From contig NW_003101622.1 of NCBI RefSeq assembly GCF_000003855.2, forward strand, positions 23,024 to 33,396: 10,373 nt of DNA. Direction: 5' to 3'. The notes beneath the pieces were generated by a model, which ran no database searches, was not told where the DNA came from, and was given only the letters and a program-made list of their open reading frames with translations. This stretch comes from Blastomyces gilchristii SLH14081. Lineage: Eukaryota; Ascomycota; Eurotiomycetes; Onygenales; Ajellomycetaceae. Below are positions 1 to 7,751 of this stretch, one piece after another (position 1 is the stretch's first letter; every line of letters begins with the position of its first letter). The position numbers and the translations under genes were made by a program.

Positions 1-197
1 GTTTTCTGTATATATTTCTGATATAGATTATATAATAACTGTATATAAAGAATATTAATAGTGTATATATTGAATAAAGATAATATTACTATACAACACT
101 GTAGCTGTTTTCATACATCTCTGAAAGCTGTTAATATTTTCTTTAAGTCTCTTTATATTTAATAAGTTAGTAATATATTTCAATACACTCTCTCTTT
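1..197. other. AT-rich non-coding sequence
   Basis: Nothing but AT-rich low-complexity DNA is visible here, with no frame open for any useful distance and no motif I recognise. It may be the edge of a decayed transposon that continues outside the window. Confidence 0.5.
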
Positions 198-271
198 CAT
201 CATCATTATTATCATTATTATCATTACTATTATCATTATTATCATCATCACTATTATTATCACTATTATTA

Positions 272-308
<37 letters not shown>
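198..308. repeat. ATT/ATC trinucleotide microsatellite
   Basis: About 110 bp of imperfect trinucleotide repeat. The left half mixes ATC, ATT and ACT units and the right end is an almost pure ATT run from about 271 to 308. The C-bearing variants look like an older, diverged part and the pure run like a recent expansion. No coding role is suggested. Confidence 0.9.
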
Positions 309-310
<2 letters not shown>

Positions 311-402
311 TATTTCTGACTGTCTCTTCTATCTTTACTTCTCTTCAATACTTACTTAAATTAATTATATTATCTCTCTTTAAATATTCTGTGATTCTGC
401 AG
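309..402. other. short AT-rich spacer
   Basis: T- and C-rich on the plus strand. The composition flips to purine-rich just after 400, where a degenerate reading frame begins. No gene is seen. Confidence 0.4.
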
Positions 403-1182
403 ATCATTAAGACACATGAGTACTATCACAGATTAAAGAAAGAGAAGAAGAAGATATTTAAGTAAGAAGAGACAGATTATAAGATATATTATAATATCTT
501 GAAGAGACTCTGTAAGAGAGTAGAATAACAATAATTTTAAGTAATACTTCTGATAGATTTAGACTGAACTAAGTATAGAAATAATGTGAATAACATTATC
601 TATGAGAGATTGAAAAAGAAAATAGTGAAAAGTCTTATACAGTAGTAATAAGATTAGAAGAAGTTCTGAGAATGATTTAAGACTAAGATGAAGAGAGAGA
701 GAGAGAAGAAGAGTGTTACTATAAATAAGTAATAATAGAAGAAGATTAAGAGAGTATTAAAGTAGAAGATAAAGAAGTTAAAACTGATAAGTTTTTTATT
801 AAGAGATAACAATTTTTGATAACACTTCTATTCTCTAATTAAATAGCAGAAGCTGATAGAGAAGAAGAAGATTGAGATCTTGTTCAGATCTCAAATGCAC
901 TTCATGATTCAGAATATTGAGAAGACAGCTCTGCTCTCTGAGTATATCAATCTGCTTATTACTGAAGTGAAACCTGAGACAGCAGATCAGAAAATGTGAG
1001 ATTTTAAAGTACAGATTAATCTGACTGAGAGAGAGCAGTAGAAACTCTTCTCTGAGAAGATAGTGAAGAGAGATTTTAAGATGATTATCATCTCAGATAA
1101 GAAGAAGAAGAAGAATAAGAATAAGAAGTAAATTATAAAGAATAATAAGAAGAATGAGAAAGAGAAGAAAGATAATAAGTAG
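403..1182 (+). pseudogene. degenerate Lys/Glu-rich reading frame, family not recognised
   Basis: Read in one frame, this purine-rich stretch gives about 260 codons of protein-like sequence interrupted by many stops. The best part is about 847-1131, with only two internal stops: a TGA and a TAG that could be decayed TGG/CGA and CAG codons. It has an amphipathic, probably helical body (it includes MHFMIQNIEKTALLSEYINL) and ends in a run of Lys/Asn codons (about 1099-1128) before a TAA at 1129. Upstream of 847 stops are frequent and the coding case is weaker. The constant frame, even composition and basic tail suggest a decayed gene, perhaps a transposon protein, but I do not recognise the family. 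Chance openness of GA-rich DNA, where AAG and GAG codons are frequent, is the main alternative. Confidence 0.4.
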
Positions 1183-1189
1183 AAAAAGT

Positions 1190-2280
1190 TTTTTTCTTTT
1201 TATATTAATCAGTTATAAGTTCATAATTATTAATAATTAAAATTGATTTTAAGTTTTCAAAAATTATTGTACAAGTTGTAATCAATATCAGAAATAATAT
1301 ATATATATATATTTAACTATCATGATTTATAAATTACTATAATATATAAGTATCAACATTTTTTCAATATTAATATTTATAATATTAATATATTTTTAAT
1401 AATATTATCTGATAATATAATTTGATAACACTCTCTTTCATAATATTAATATATTTTAAGAAATATGACAGAGATTAATCAAGATTATTTATTTACTTTT
1501 ATATATTAATAATATTCAATCTGAGTTAGTATTAAAATTATAACTAAGTTAAGAAAGAAAATTATTTTCTCTTATAATAATTCTTCTTATATATATCAGT
1601 GATTAGTTATTATCTTTATTAAAAATAAATTATTATCTTTCTTAAATCTTTATTATATCTTCTAAATTCACTTCTTTCACTTCTTTAACTTCTATTGAAG
1701 ATTTATAAACTCTTTAAGAAATTACTGTGAATTACAAAGTCTATATTATTTATAATTCAATACAGAATACTCTCTTTCAATTATAATAAATAATCACTTT
1801 ATTCTTCATATCTGATTTCAGATCATGAAATTTATAAATAACTTAATACAAATATTAAGATGAACTATGAAATAATTATTAATAGATTATATTATAGATT
1901 ACTGAAGAGTCATCTCTCTACTATAATTACTATAACTTTATTCAGAAACATTTATTATAAACTGATTATAATTCTAATGAAATTTTCTGACATCTGAAGT
2001 TATCAGAATGTAGATAATAAAAGAAAAATAATTAGAAAATTACTACTGAGCTGATAAGTTACTCTATTAGATAATAATTTTTAATAATACTAACTTTCTA
2101 ATTTAAAGAAAATTATGTGAAAATAATCATATATCAGTACTCTGATTTTATAACTCTTATTTAATAACTTCTATGAATAATTACTTTATATATATATATC
2201 TCTGAATCTTTCACTTTAATTAATTAAAAACTCTGAATTCTGAATACTTCTTTAAACACTTAATTCAAATCTTTATATTT
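1190..2280. other. AT-rich stretch without a supported gene
   Basis: About 1.1 kb with no frame I can defend. A short direct repeat (about 17 bp, around 1381-1397 and 1442-1458) and scattered TA runs are present. Because the hAT frame picks up near 2283 without its start, the N-terminal part of that transposase (usually a BED-type zinc finger) and the left transposon end should lie somewhere in the last few hundred bases. I could not find a convincing CxxC...H pattern or the terminal inverted repeat. Confidence 0.45.
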
Positions 2281-2521
2281 CACATTGATCATGTCTTCAG
2301 TTCAATCTCAAGATACATTATAAAGTTAATATATAATATCTAGAATCAGAGTTGAAGAATCATTGAAGAGTATCTCTTACAGTGAATATATGAACTAGTA
2401 TAAATAATCTTATATTTATAAGAGTTATATGTTATTATATTAATAAGAACTGAACTTATTAAGAGATATTAATTGAATTTGAATCATTGATTAGTAGTTA
2501 TACTAAGAATTATATAACAGA

Positions 2522-2526
2522 GATAT
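2522..2526. repeat. left target-site duplication of solo LTR
   Basis: GATAT directly precedes the TG of the LTR and is repeated exactly after its CA end. Five base pairs is the usual target duplication of Ty3/gypsy-type integration. Confidence 0.85.
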
Positions 2527-2836
2527 TGTGGCGGGCTGCGCCCGAATCAATTATATAGACTATTCCATTACACTTCACAGATTCCAACCACTTCATTCTT
2601 GAACACGTACACTCCGATTCTCGGCCATTCTCAATCACCGATCCTCGGCTGCTACGAACGCGCGTATATTCTTCCGCCCTGAAGCTCCACTGCATACACC
2701 ACCACATACGTGTATAAATATCCACCTTGATCACTGATTCTTGCACTTTCTCTTTCTTTCCTTCTCTAATGTTTTTATCTTTGTTAAATAAGACCTATCA
2801 ATATAATACCGATCTATTCGGCGTAGGCCCCTTACA
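2527..2836 (+). mobile_element. solo LTR of a Ty3/gypsy-type element
   Basis: A 310-bp unit that starts TGTGGCGGG and ends CCCCTTACA, so it has the TG...CA ends of an LTR. It is flanked by GATAT on both sides and has no internal coding region next to it: a full element inserted and LTR-LTR recombination removed the rest. It aligns along its length with 7437-7749, which fixes orientation as plus. It carries a TATAAATA box (2713-2720) followed by a CT-rich tract. Unlike everything around it, it is rich in CpG and other G/C pairs. It sits inside the hAT frame; LTR plus one duplication is 315 bp, a multiple of three, so the frame is the same on both sides. Confidence 0.9.
2713..2720 (+). promoter_or_regulatory. 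TATA box of solo LTR
   Basis: TATAAATA, conserved at the matching place in the second LTR (7626-7633) and followed by a CT-rich tract (about 2743-2767), the layout of a fungal pol II promoter. It could still start transcription into the hAT remnant. Confidence 0.6.
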
Positions 2837-2841
2837 GATAT
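2837..2841. repeat. right target-site duplication of solo LTR
   Basis: GATAT directly after the CA end, identical to 2522-2526. The hAT reading frame resumes here. Confidence 0.85.
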
Positions 2842-3147
2842 TAATGATAGTGATTAAAAATAACTATTAAAATATTAGTCTCAGTCTTCTTACAATTATA
2901 ACTGATAATGCTGTAAATAACTACACTATGATAAAGAGCTTAAAGTAAAAATTGACTTAGTATTTCTGAAATGATAAATAAGATTATATTCTCTGTATTA
3001 TTTATATAATTTAACTTGTGATATAAATACTGATAAAGAATCTTAACATTGAGATAATAAATAATAAGATGACTGATTCTTGAAATGAGAATGAGATGAA
3101 AGTAATTACTCAAGTAACTTTTATATTTACTTTGTAAAAGATAATAT

Positions 3148-3199
3148 TTTTTAATAATACTTTTTAATAATACTTTTTAATAATACTTTTTAATAATAC
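3148..3199. repeat. 13-bp tandem repeat, four copies
   Basis: Four perfect copies of TTTTTAATAATAC in a row, inside the hAT pseudogene at the place where its frame changes from 3 to 2. A single copy of the same 13-mer lies at 2078-2090. The array looks like a local expansion by replication slippage after the gene died. Confidence 0.9.
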
Positions 3200-4390
3200 T
3201 ACTATTAATTTTGAATAGATTGACTAAGAATTTAAATATCACAGATTTGAAATATTATTAATATGATTTATATCTTCTCTAAATAATAATAATAATTTCA
3301 TAATATTTAATAAATAAATAAATCAGTCACATCACTGAATATGATATAGAATATTAGAATACAGTGAAGTTCAATATATAAGATAACTATTTAAGCTTTT
3401 TAATTGTATCAGATAATTAATCATTGAGTGTAATACTTTAATCAGAAAAAGATTCAGATATTGAAACTTTCTGATATAAAGTGAACTCAGTTGAAATATA
3501 TAATTGATTTACTGTTTTAGTTTTATAAGATAATGAAGACAGTCTTAATTACTTATATATTAATACTGCAGTCAGTCTGATGAATGTATAACAGTTTATT
3601 TACTTATCTTAAGAAGCAGTTAAATCACTTAAAAAGAAATTCAGTCTGAGATAGTATTATAGCACAGACTATTATTACTATAAGAGATAAACTGATATAT
3701 TATTACAGTAAAACTGAACAATCTTTTACAGAGTATTATACTATAGCAGCTCTACTAGATCTCTCTCATTGAGTTAATATCTACACTTCTCAAGATTGAA
3801 TAGAGAAGAAATGAGACTTGTATATTAAATTAGTCTGAGACTACTATAATACTAACTATCAGAGATTTGAATGAGCAGATGTTAGAGATGTGAAGACAGT
3901 GAAATATAATTTTCTAGTAAATAACAATCTTTGATAACACTTCATATTATATAGAACTATAATACTAACTTTAAAATAGAACTTATATACATTGATTATA
4001 ACTGAAAATCAGATAAAACTATATACTTATAAAACTGAATTTAATTACTATCTTCAAGATAATTTAATAAATTTATACATTAAATCAATTCTAGAGTTAT
4101 AAAAAATTATTGAGAGTATATATTTAACTATTACACTGATAATATATAATATTCTGATAATTTCATTAACAGAGATGAGAATGAAGTGAAAGTTCAACTC
4201 AAGTTGAAATATTTATTACTATCACTGAGAACAATTATAAGAAGAAATAATCAAGAAACTCATGATTATAAAACATGAAATTATCAGACAGTTTAATACC
4301 TCTGATCACAGTATATCAGAGAAGTGTAGTTTTCATAAGAAAGTGAAGAATAAACTTATACAAGAATGTATTTAGTTATTTCATGAGTGT

Positions 4391-4405
4391 TATTAATAAT
4401 CATTA
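4391..4405. repeat. left target-site duplication of LINE insertion
   Basis: TATTAATAATCATTA, 15 bp, repeated perfectly at 5817-5831. It brackets the LINE fragment, with the AAT tail ending exactly at the right copy, as expected from target-primed reverse transcription. Confidence 0.75.
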
Positions 4406-4406
4406 A

Positions 4407-5438
4407 AAGCTGAAATCTCTCATAGACTTACAAATAAGTGAACTATCTAAAGAGAGAGAATATGAACAGCATTTGAAGAAGATCTCTACAATTAATATAA
4501 AAGACTCTATTCTGATTTACTCAGATGGCTCAAAAAATGAGAATTTGAATAGATTAGGCGCAGGCATTGCTTATACTGAAGATAATATCAATTTTATCTC
4601 AGATTTCTGGAATTTAGGCTGTGAATCTGAAGTCTTTGATGCTGAACTATTTGCAATAGTGAAAGCTTTCAAACTTATTGAAATAAAATCTCATGAAAGA
4701 GGAAATAGTTTGAAAGAGACATGGATATTCTCTGATAGTCAAGCTGCTTTAAAAAGACTTAGAAATAGTCAGATTCATAATAGTCAAATGAATCTTGAAC
4801 TGATTTTAAACTCTGTTTTGAAAATTCAAAAGAGAAGAACATCAAAGCTGATAATTCATCTGCATTGAGTTCCTGCTTATATGAATATTCATGACAATGA
4901 ATTGACTGATTCAGCTGCAAAAAAGGGTTCAGAAATAAGCAGATCTATTTAAAAAACAGTGTCCTGATCTTTCATAAAGAGAAAGATAAAAGAATCTTGT
5001 TTAAACAAGTGAAATGAAAGCTGACAGAAACAAAAGAAGAGCATACATTATTCAAGATTTGAGACAAAATCAAAGTGAAAATCTTGTTCAATTAAATGTA
5101 AAAAGAAAATATTCTCATCTATAATTCAGCTGAAACTAGGACATGATTATTTCAAATCCTATATACAAAGATTTGATGATAGATTTGATTCAACAGAGTG
5201 CTCATTCTGCAATGTGAATGAAAATTCTGAGTATATTATAATGCATTGTGCATTATACAATAGTCTCAGAGTCAGATTAAAGAAGAAGTATGATTTAAAT
5301 CAATTAAATATAAGGTTCTTATTCTCAACTGAGACAGGAATTAAATACTTAATAGACTTTCTATCAGAAACTAAAGCAGCTACAAGAAAATGACTGAATT
5401 CAGAAGTATCTGAATATGAAGAGGCAGAAATTGTTTAG
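4407..5438 (+). pseudogene. LINE ORF2 C-terminus: RNase H and CCHC zinc finger
   Basis: One frame runs from the truncation point to a TAG at 5436 with few stops, so this copy decayed less than its neighbours. RNase H domain: YSDGS with Asp at 4524, the AELFAI block with its Glu, SDSQAAL with its Asp, then the late motif LH*VPAY and NELTD (Asp at 4908). In the late motif the usual Trp reads TGA (4866) and the usual His reads TAT (Tyr, 4878). A zinc finger follows with Cys at 5199 and 5208, Tyr at 5232 where His is expected, and Cys at 5247 (spacing C-x2-C-x7-Y-x4-C). The 131-codon open stretch 4473-4868 begins at TTG and is only the part between decay stops, not a gene of its own. RNase H would remove RNA from the cDNA hybrid; the finger is thought to help nucleic-acid binding. 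Non-functional. Confidence 0.85.
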
Positions 5439-5799
5439 ATATAGTCTGTTAAAACAGCTATACACTATCTTTTAATAATTTTATTTTGTTATAGTCTCTC
5501 TTTACTGTACTTGTTTTCTTCTGTTCTTTTCTATCTATCTATTTAATGTGTCTATCTTTAAGACTATGTTCTCTTTTCCTTTGTCATGATATTTTCAAAT
5601 GATTTCAAAGTATCAGAAGATGTTGAAATACTGCAATTTGTAAACAGTTTTTGTATTCTGAGCTGAAATTTTCTGATTTTGCATATCTGAAATTGATAAA
5701 TGTATAATACTTGACTCTATAGATATAGGAAAAACCCTGAGAACTAAAGATTCTCAGGTAGATGTCATAGTCTCTGACTGCATACATCTATAATTGAAG
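5439..5799 (+). other. LINE 3' untranslated region
   Basis: About 360 bp between the end of ORF2 and the AAT tail, T-rich in its first half (about 5460-5590), with no coding signal. A 60-codon frame open on the other strand (5605-5787) lacks any family motif and is taken as chance. Confidence 0.6.
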
Positions 5800-5816
5800 A
5801 ATAATAATAATAATAA
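5800..5816 (+). repeat. AAT-repeat tail of the LINE
   Basis: A short run of AAT/ATA units ending at the right 15-bp duplication. Its position at the 3' junction makes it the tail of the LINE instead of a random microsatellite; several LINE groups end in short simple repeats instead of poly(A). Confidence 0.65.
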
Positions 5817-5831
5817 TATTAATAATCATTA
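5817..5831. repeat. right target-site duplication of LINE insertion
   Basis: Perfect 15-bp copy of 4391-4405, directly after the AAT tail. Confidence 0.75.
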
Positions 5832-5849
5832 TCAAATTCTGATTATATA

Positions 5850-6812
5850 AGTAATCACTGAATGAATCAAATGAGACTGAATTTAATCTTCAGTCTTAGT
5901 CTTATTCTGATTTTGAAAGAATGATTATCTTTCACAGTCTATTCTGAGAAATTACTCTCATTTCACTGTTCTTGTATTAAATCTAGTCATTTTTCACATC
6001 ATTTCTCTTATAAATGATTCATTTTTGAATTTTTTTGATGCTTAGTTCTGGTGAGACTCACGCTAAGAAATGTATGAAATCAGACTAAATGAGACTAAAT
6101 GTGAAATTCATGGTCCTGCCGGCCAGTCTAGTCAGAATAATGAAGTTTTCAAAGAAGAATAACTTAATTAATGCTATAACTGATTTTTAAACTTTAATAT
6201 CAGTCATTAACTGAGAAAAGAACTGTGATTGATTTCATTTCTAATTCTGAAAATAAGATTTGAGTTTAGCTTGTTTCTCTGCAAGATATTCTGATTTGAG
6301 ACTTTAAGAATAAGTCTTCTATTTCTGGAGATTTGAAGATTTTTCTCTTTTTATATTTTTTTCCTCACTTTTCTATCAATAGAAGTATGAGCAGTATTCT
6401 TCTCAGTTTTCTCAGAATTTTGAGCAGATTTTGAGCTAGCAGATTTAGAGACAGCAGATTCAGCTACTTGAGTATATATTTTCTTCTAATTTAAAGAAGA
6501 AGAAGAAGAAGTAAAAATATAAGAAAAGTAAACTGAAGAGTCAGTGATTGTATTAGAAATTTTCAATGTTTTTAGAACTGTGTTTGAAATTCCAAGTTTG
6601 AACTTAATCACTTCTTATAGTTGTCTAGTCTGAGTATGAAGAATTAACAGAACTTCTTTATTTATCTCACTCAGACACTGCTTTTCAAGAATCTTACTTA
6701 CTTTTTCAAGTTTCTGTATTTCAAGAACTTATTATTTCTCTATTTCTTCTTTCTTTCTTCTCTTCAGAATTTCAATCTTAGAAATAGTATTTAAGAAAGC
6801 ATCTTTCTTCAT
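5850..6812 (-). pseudogene. LINE ORF1 (gag-like) remnant, antisense
   Basis: From an ATG at 6812 (minus strand) a degenerate frame gives a basic, coiled-coil-like N-terminus (KKDAFLNTISKIEILKRRKK), a Ser-rich linker with TQVAESAVSKSAS, then NRRLILKVSNQN and a following NEINHSS. An N-terminal coiled coil, a Ser/Ala linker with an AxVA-type motif and an RRLILKVS-type strand are what I associate with ORF1 proteins of Tad-like fungal LINEs, which bind the element RNA. After about 6200 the best match shifts frame (FIILTRLAGRT near 6110-6140, a small island with intact GGCCGGC) and continues weakly towards 5850. Stops are mostly TAA, TAG and TGA at sites that could be CAA, CAG, TGG or CGA. No ORF2 follows in this direction, so its 3' part is lost. 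It is a different insertion from the plus-strand LINE. A gag-like protein of another retroelement is the alternative. Confidence 0.5.
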
Positions 6813-6854
6813 ATCAACTAAGTGTATTTTTGAACTTATTATTCTTACTCAATG

Positions 6855-7013
6855 AAAAGTTGATCAGCCTGATTTAATTGAGATATTTATTAAACTTTTT
6901 TAAATTAAAAAGTTGATCAGACTGTTTCAATTAAGAGATTTCTAAGTTTATTTTCAATTGAAAAGTTGATCAGACTGTTTTAAAAGAAGAATAAAAGACT
7001 TTTATATATAAAA
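6855..7013 (-). repeat. 53-bp tandem repeat, three copies, upstream of ORF1
   Basis: The core AAAAGTTGATCAG begins at 6855, 6908 and 6961, an exact 53-bp period. Copies two and three also share ACTGTTT after the core; the third copy diverges in its second half. On the minus strand the array lies 40-200 bp upstream of the ORF1 ATG, where a LINE 5' untranslated region and promoter would be. It may be a set of promoter monomers, as known from some animal L1 elements (inference). Confidence 0.75.
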
Positions 7014-7436
7014 CATCTAATTTTTTTCACACTAGTTCAGTAACTAGATTAGATTTTTGAAGAGAATCTAATAAACTAAAATTGATTTTTAAGATAAATT
7101 AATAAAATCTTTATAATCTCTTTCTTGAGATACAGTGAGAAAAAGTATGATATCAATTGATAATAAATCAGATAATATGACAGTTTTTAAGAGAAAAACT
7201 GATAAAAAATAAATCAATTTTTTGTAAAGAAATTGATTAAAACTATTCAATTTTATTCTAAATCATTCAATTCTTCTCACATAATAAGTGTGCAACTTGA
7301 ATCAGTTAATAAAGAGTGTAAAAAAGAATTAAGTATTAATAAAAGCTCTTCAGTCACTGAAAAAGTAATTCTTATTTAGAAGAATGTGAAATTATGATAG
7401 AAAATAACTCTGTTTTTAATTCTTTATAAGAATATT
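7014..7436. other. AT-rich stretch without a gene
   Basis: No defensible reading frame on either strand. It may be the outer part of the antisense LINE or plain flanking DNA. The last five bases, ATATT (7432-7436), form the left flank of the LTR element. Confidence 0.45.
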
Positions 7437-7625
7437 TGTGGCGGGCTGCGCCCGATCAATTATATAGACTATTCCGTTACACTTCATAGATTCTTGAAGA
7501 CCACTTCACTCTTGAACGCGTATGCTCCGATTCTCGGCCATTCTTGATCGCCGATCCTCAGCCGCCACGAACGCGTATAGATTCTTCCGCCCTGAAGCTT
7601 CACTGTGTATGCTACTACATACATG

Positions 7626-7633
7626 TATAAATA
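7626..7633 (+). promoter_or_regulatory. TATA box of 5' LTR
   Basis: TATAAATA, conserved between both LTRs and followed by a CT-rich tract at about 7657-7680. Fungal pol II starts often follow such tracts, which places the likely start at or near 7681. Confidence 0.65.
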
Positions 7634-7680
7634 TCCACCTCAATCACTGATTCTCACACTTTCTCTTTCTTTTCTTCTCT

Positions 7681-7691
7681 AACATTTTTCT
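7681..7691 (+). promoter_or_regulatory. possible 5' end of transcript (self-primer)
   Basis: AACATTTTTCT lies 55 bp after the start of the TATA box and just after the CT tract. It is the perfect reverse complement of 7752-7762. In Tf1/sushi-type elements the first 11 bases of the RNA fold back on the primer-binding site. Start position is inferred. Confidence 0.5.
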
Positions 7692-7751
7692 CTTTGTTAT
7701 ATAAGACCTATCAATATAATACTGATCTATTCAGTGTAGGCCTCTTACACT

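Larger units (their letters stand above)
2283..4375 (+). pseudogene. hAT-family transposase pseudogene, split by a solo LTR
   Basis: The transposase cuts and pastes a hAT DNA transposon through an RNase H-like DDE fold. Recognisable blocks lie in family order. At 2373-2402 is a block like the family's DxWTS motif, where the first catalytic Asp reads AAT (Asn, 2385). At 2463-2526 is EILIEFESLISSYT, continuing after the inserted LTR. TDNAVNN at 2901-2921 resembles the second catalytic Asp block. ILCIIYII follows near 2974. After a frame change near the 13-bp array come SDIK*TQLKYIIDLL (about 3464-3508), AALLDLSH*V (3749-3778) and the C-terminal dimerisation region (about 4031-4270), where the expected ERVFS-like block is damaged: the Glu position reads AAG (4184) and the next TGA. 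The frame is 3 up to about 3120 and 2 afterwards. TGA stops stand where Trp or Arg is expected, so the copy is dead. The start and both inverted repeats were not found. Family assignment rests on motif order read by eye. Confidence 0.8.
4406..5816 (+). mobile_element. 5'-truncated LINE retrotransposon copy
   Basis: A 1.4-kb non-LTR retrotransposon fragment holding only the C-terminal end of ORF2 (RNase H and zinc finger), a 3' untranslated region (about 5439-5799) and a short AAT tail (about 5800-5816). It is flanked by 15-bp direct repeats. The reverse transcriptase and everything upstream are missing, the usual outcome of incomplete reverse transcription at insertion. RNase H plus a C-terminal CCHC finger fits Tad1-like fungal LINEs, although I cannot fix the clade without the reverse transcriptase. 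Confidence 0.75.
7437..7749 (+). mobile_element. 5' LTR of a Ty3/gypsy-type element
   Basis: A 313-bp unit with TGTGGCGGG at the start and CTCTTACA at the end, homologous along its length to the solo LTR at 2527-2836. The flanks (ATATT left, CTAGA right) do not match and a gag-pol frame follows downstream, so this is a 5' LTR, not a solo LTR. It carries a TATA box, a CT-rich tract and a probable transcript start. The first 18 bp are identical in the two copies; other differences are mostly transitions plus a few small indels. It keeps CpG sites, in contrast to the element body that follows. Confidence 0.85.

Noticed and set aside
198..308. CRISPR-like or regulatory repeat array
   Set aside because: The units are simple trinucleotides without unique spacers; it is a microsatellite.
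2510..2746. 78-codon open frame on the minus strand
   Set aside because: It lies antisense over the solo LTR. It is open because the LTR is GC-richer, shows no family motif, and a non-coding LTR explains the sequence fully.
4193..4208. Hairpin with 7-bp stems and a similar segment near 3090-3116
   Set aside because: It lies inside the hAT dimerisation-domain frame and the two segments are in different frames and domains. In low-complexity DNA such short stems are common.
5605..5787. 60-codon open frame on the minus strand
   Set aside because: It falls in the 3' untranslated region of the plus-strand LINE, bounded by that element's own tail, and has no recognisable motif.
6041..6067. Palindrome GTGAGACTCAC with outer CTTAG/CTAAG arms
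   Set aside because: Considered as a transposon inverted-repeat end or protein site. The arms are only five bases, the inner loop is too short for a stable hairpin, and it lies in the weak part of the ORF1-like frame.
7437..7749. Second solo LTR
   Set aside because: Flanks ATATT and CTAGA do not match and a gag-pol frame of the same orientation follows, so it is the 5' LTR of a larger element.
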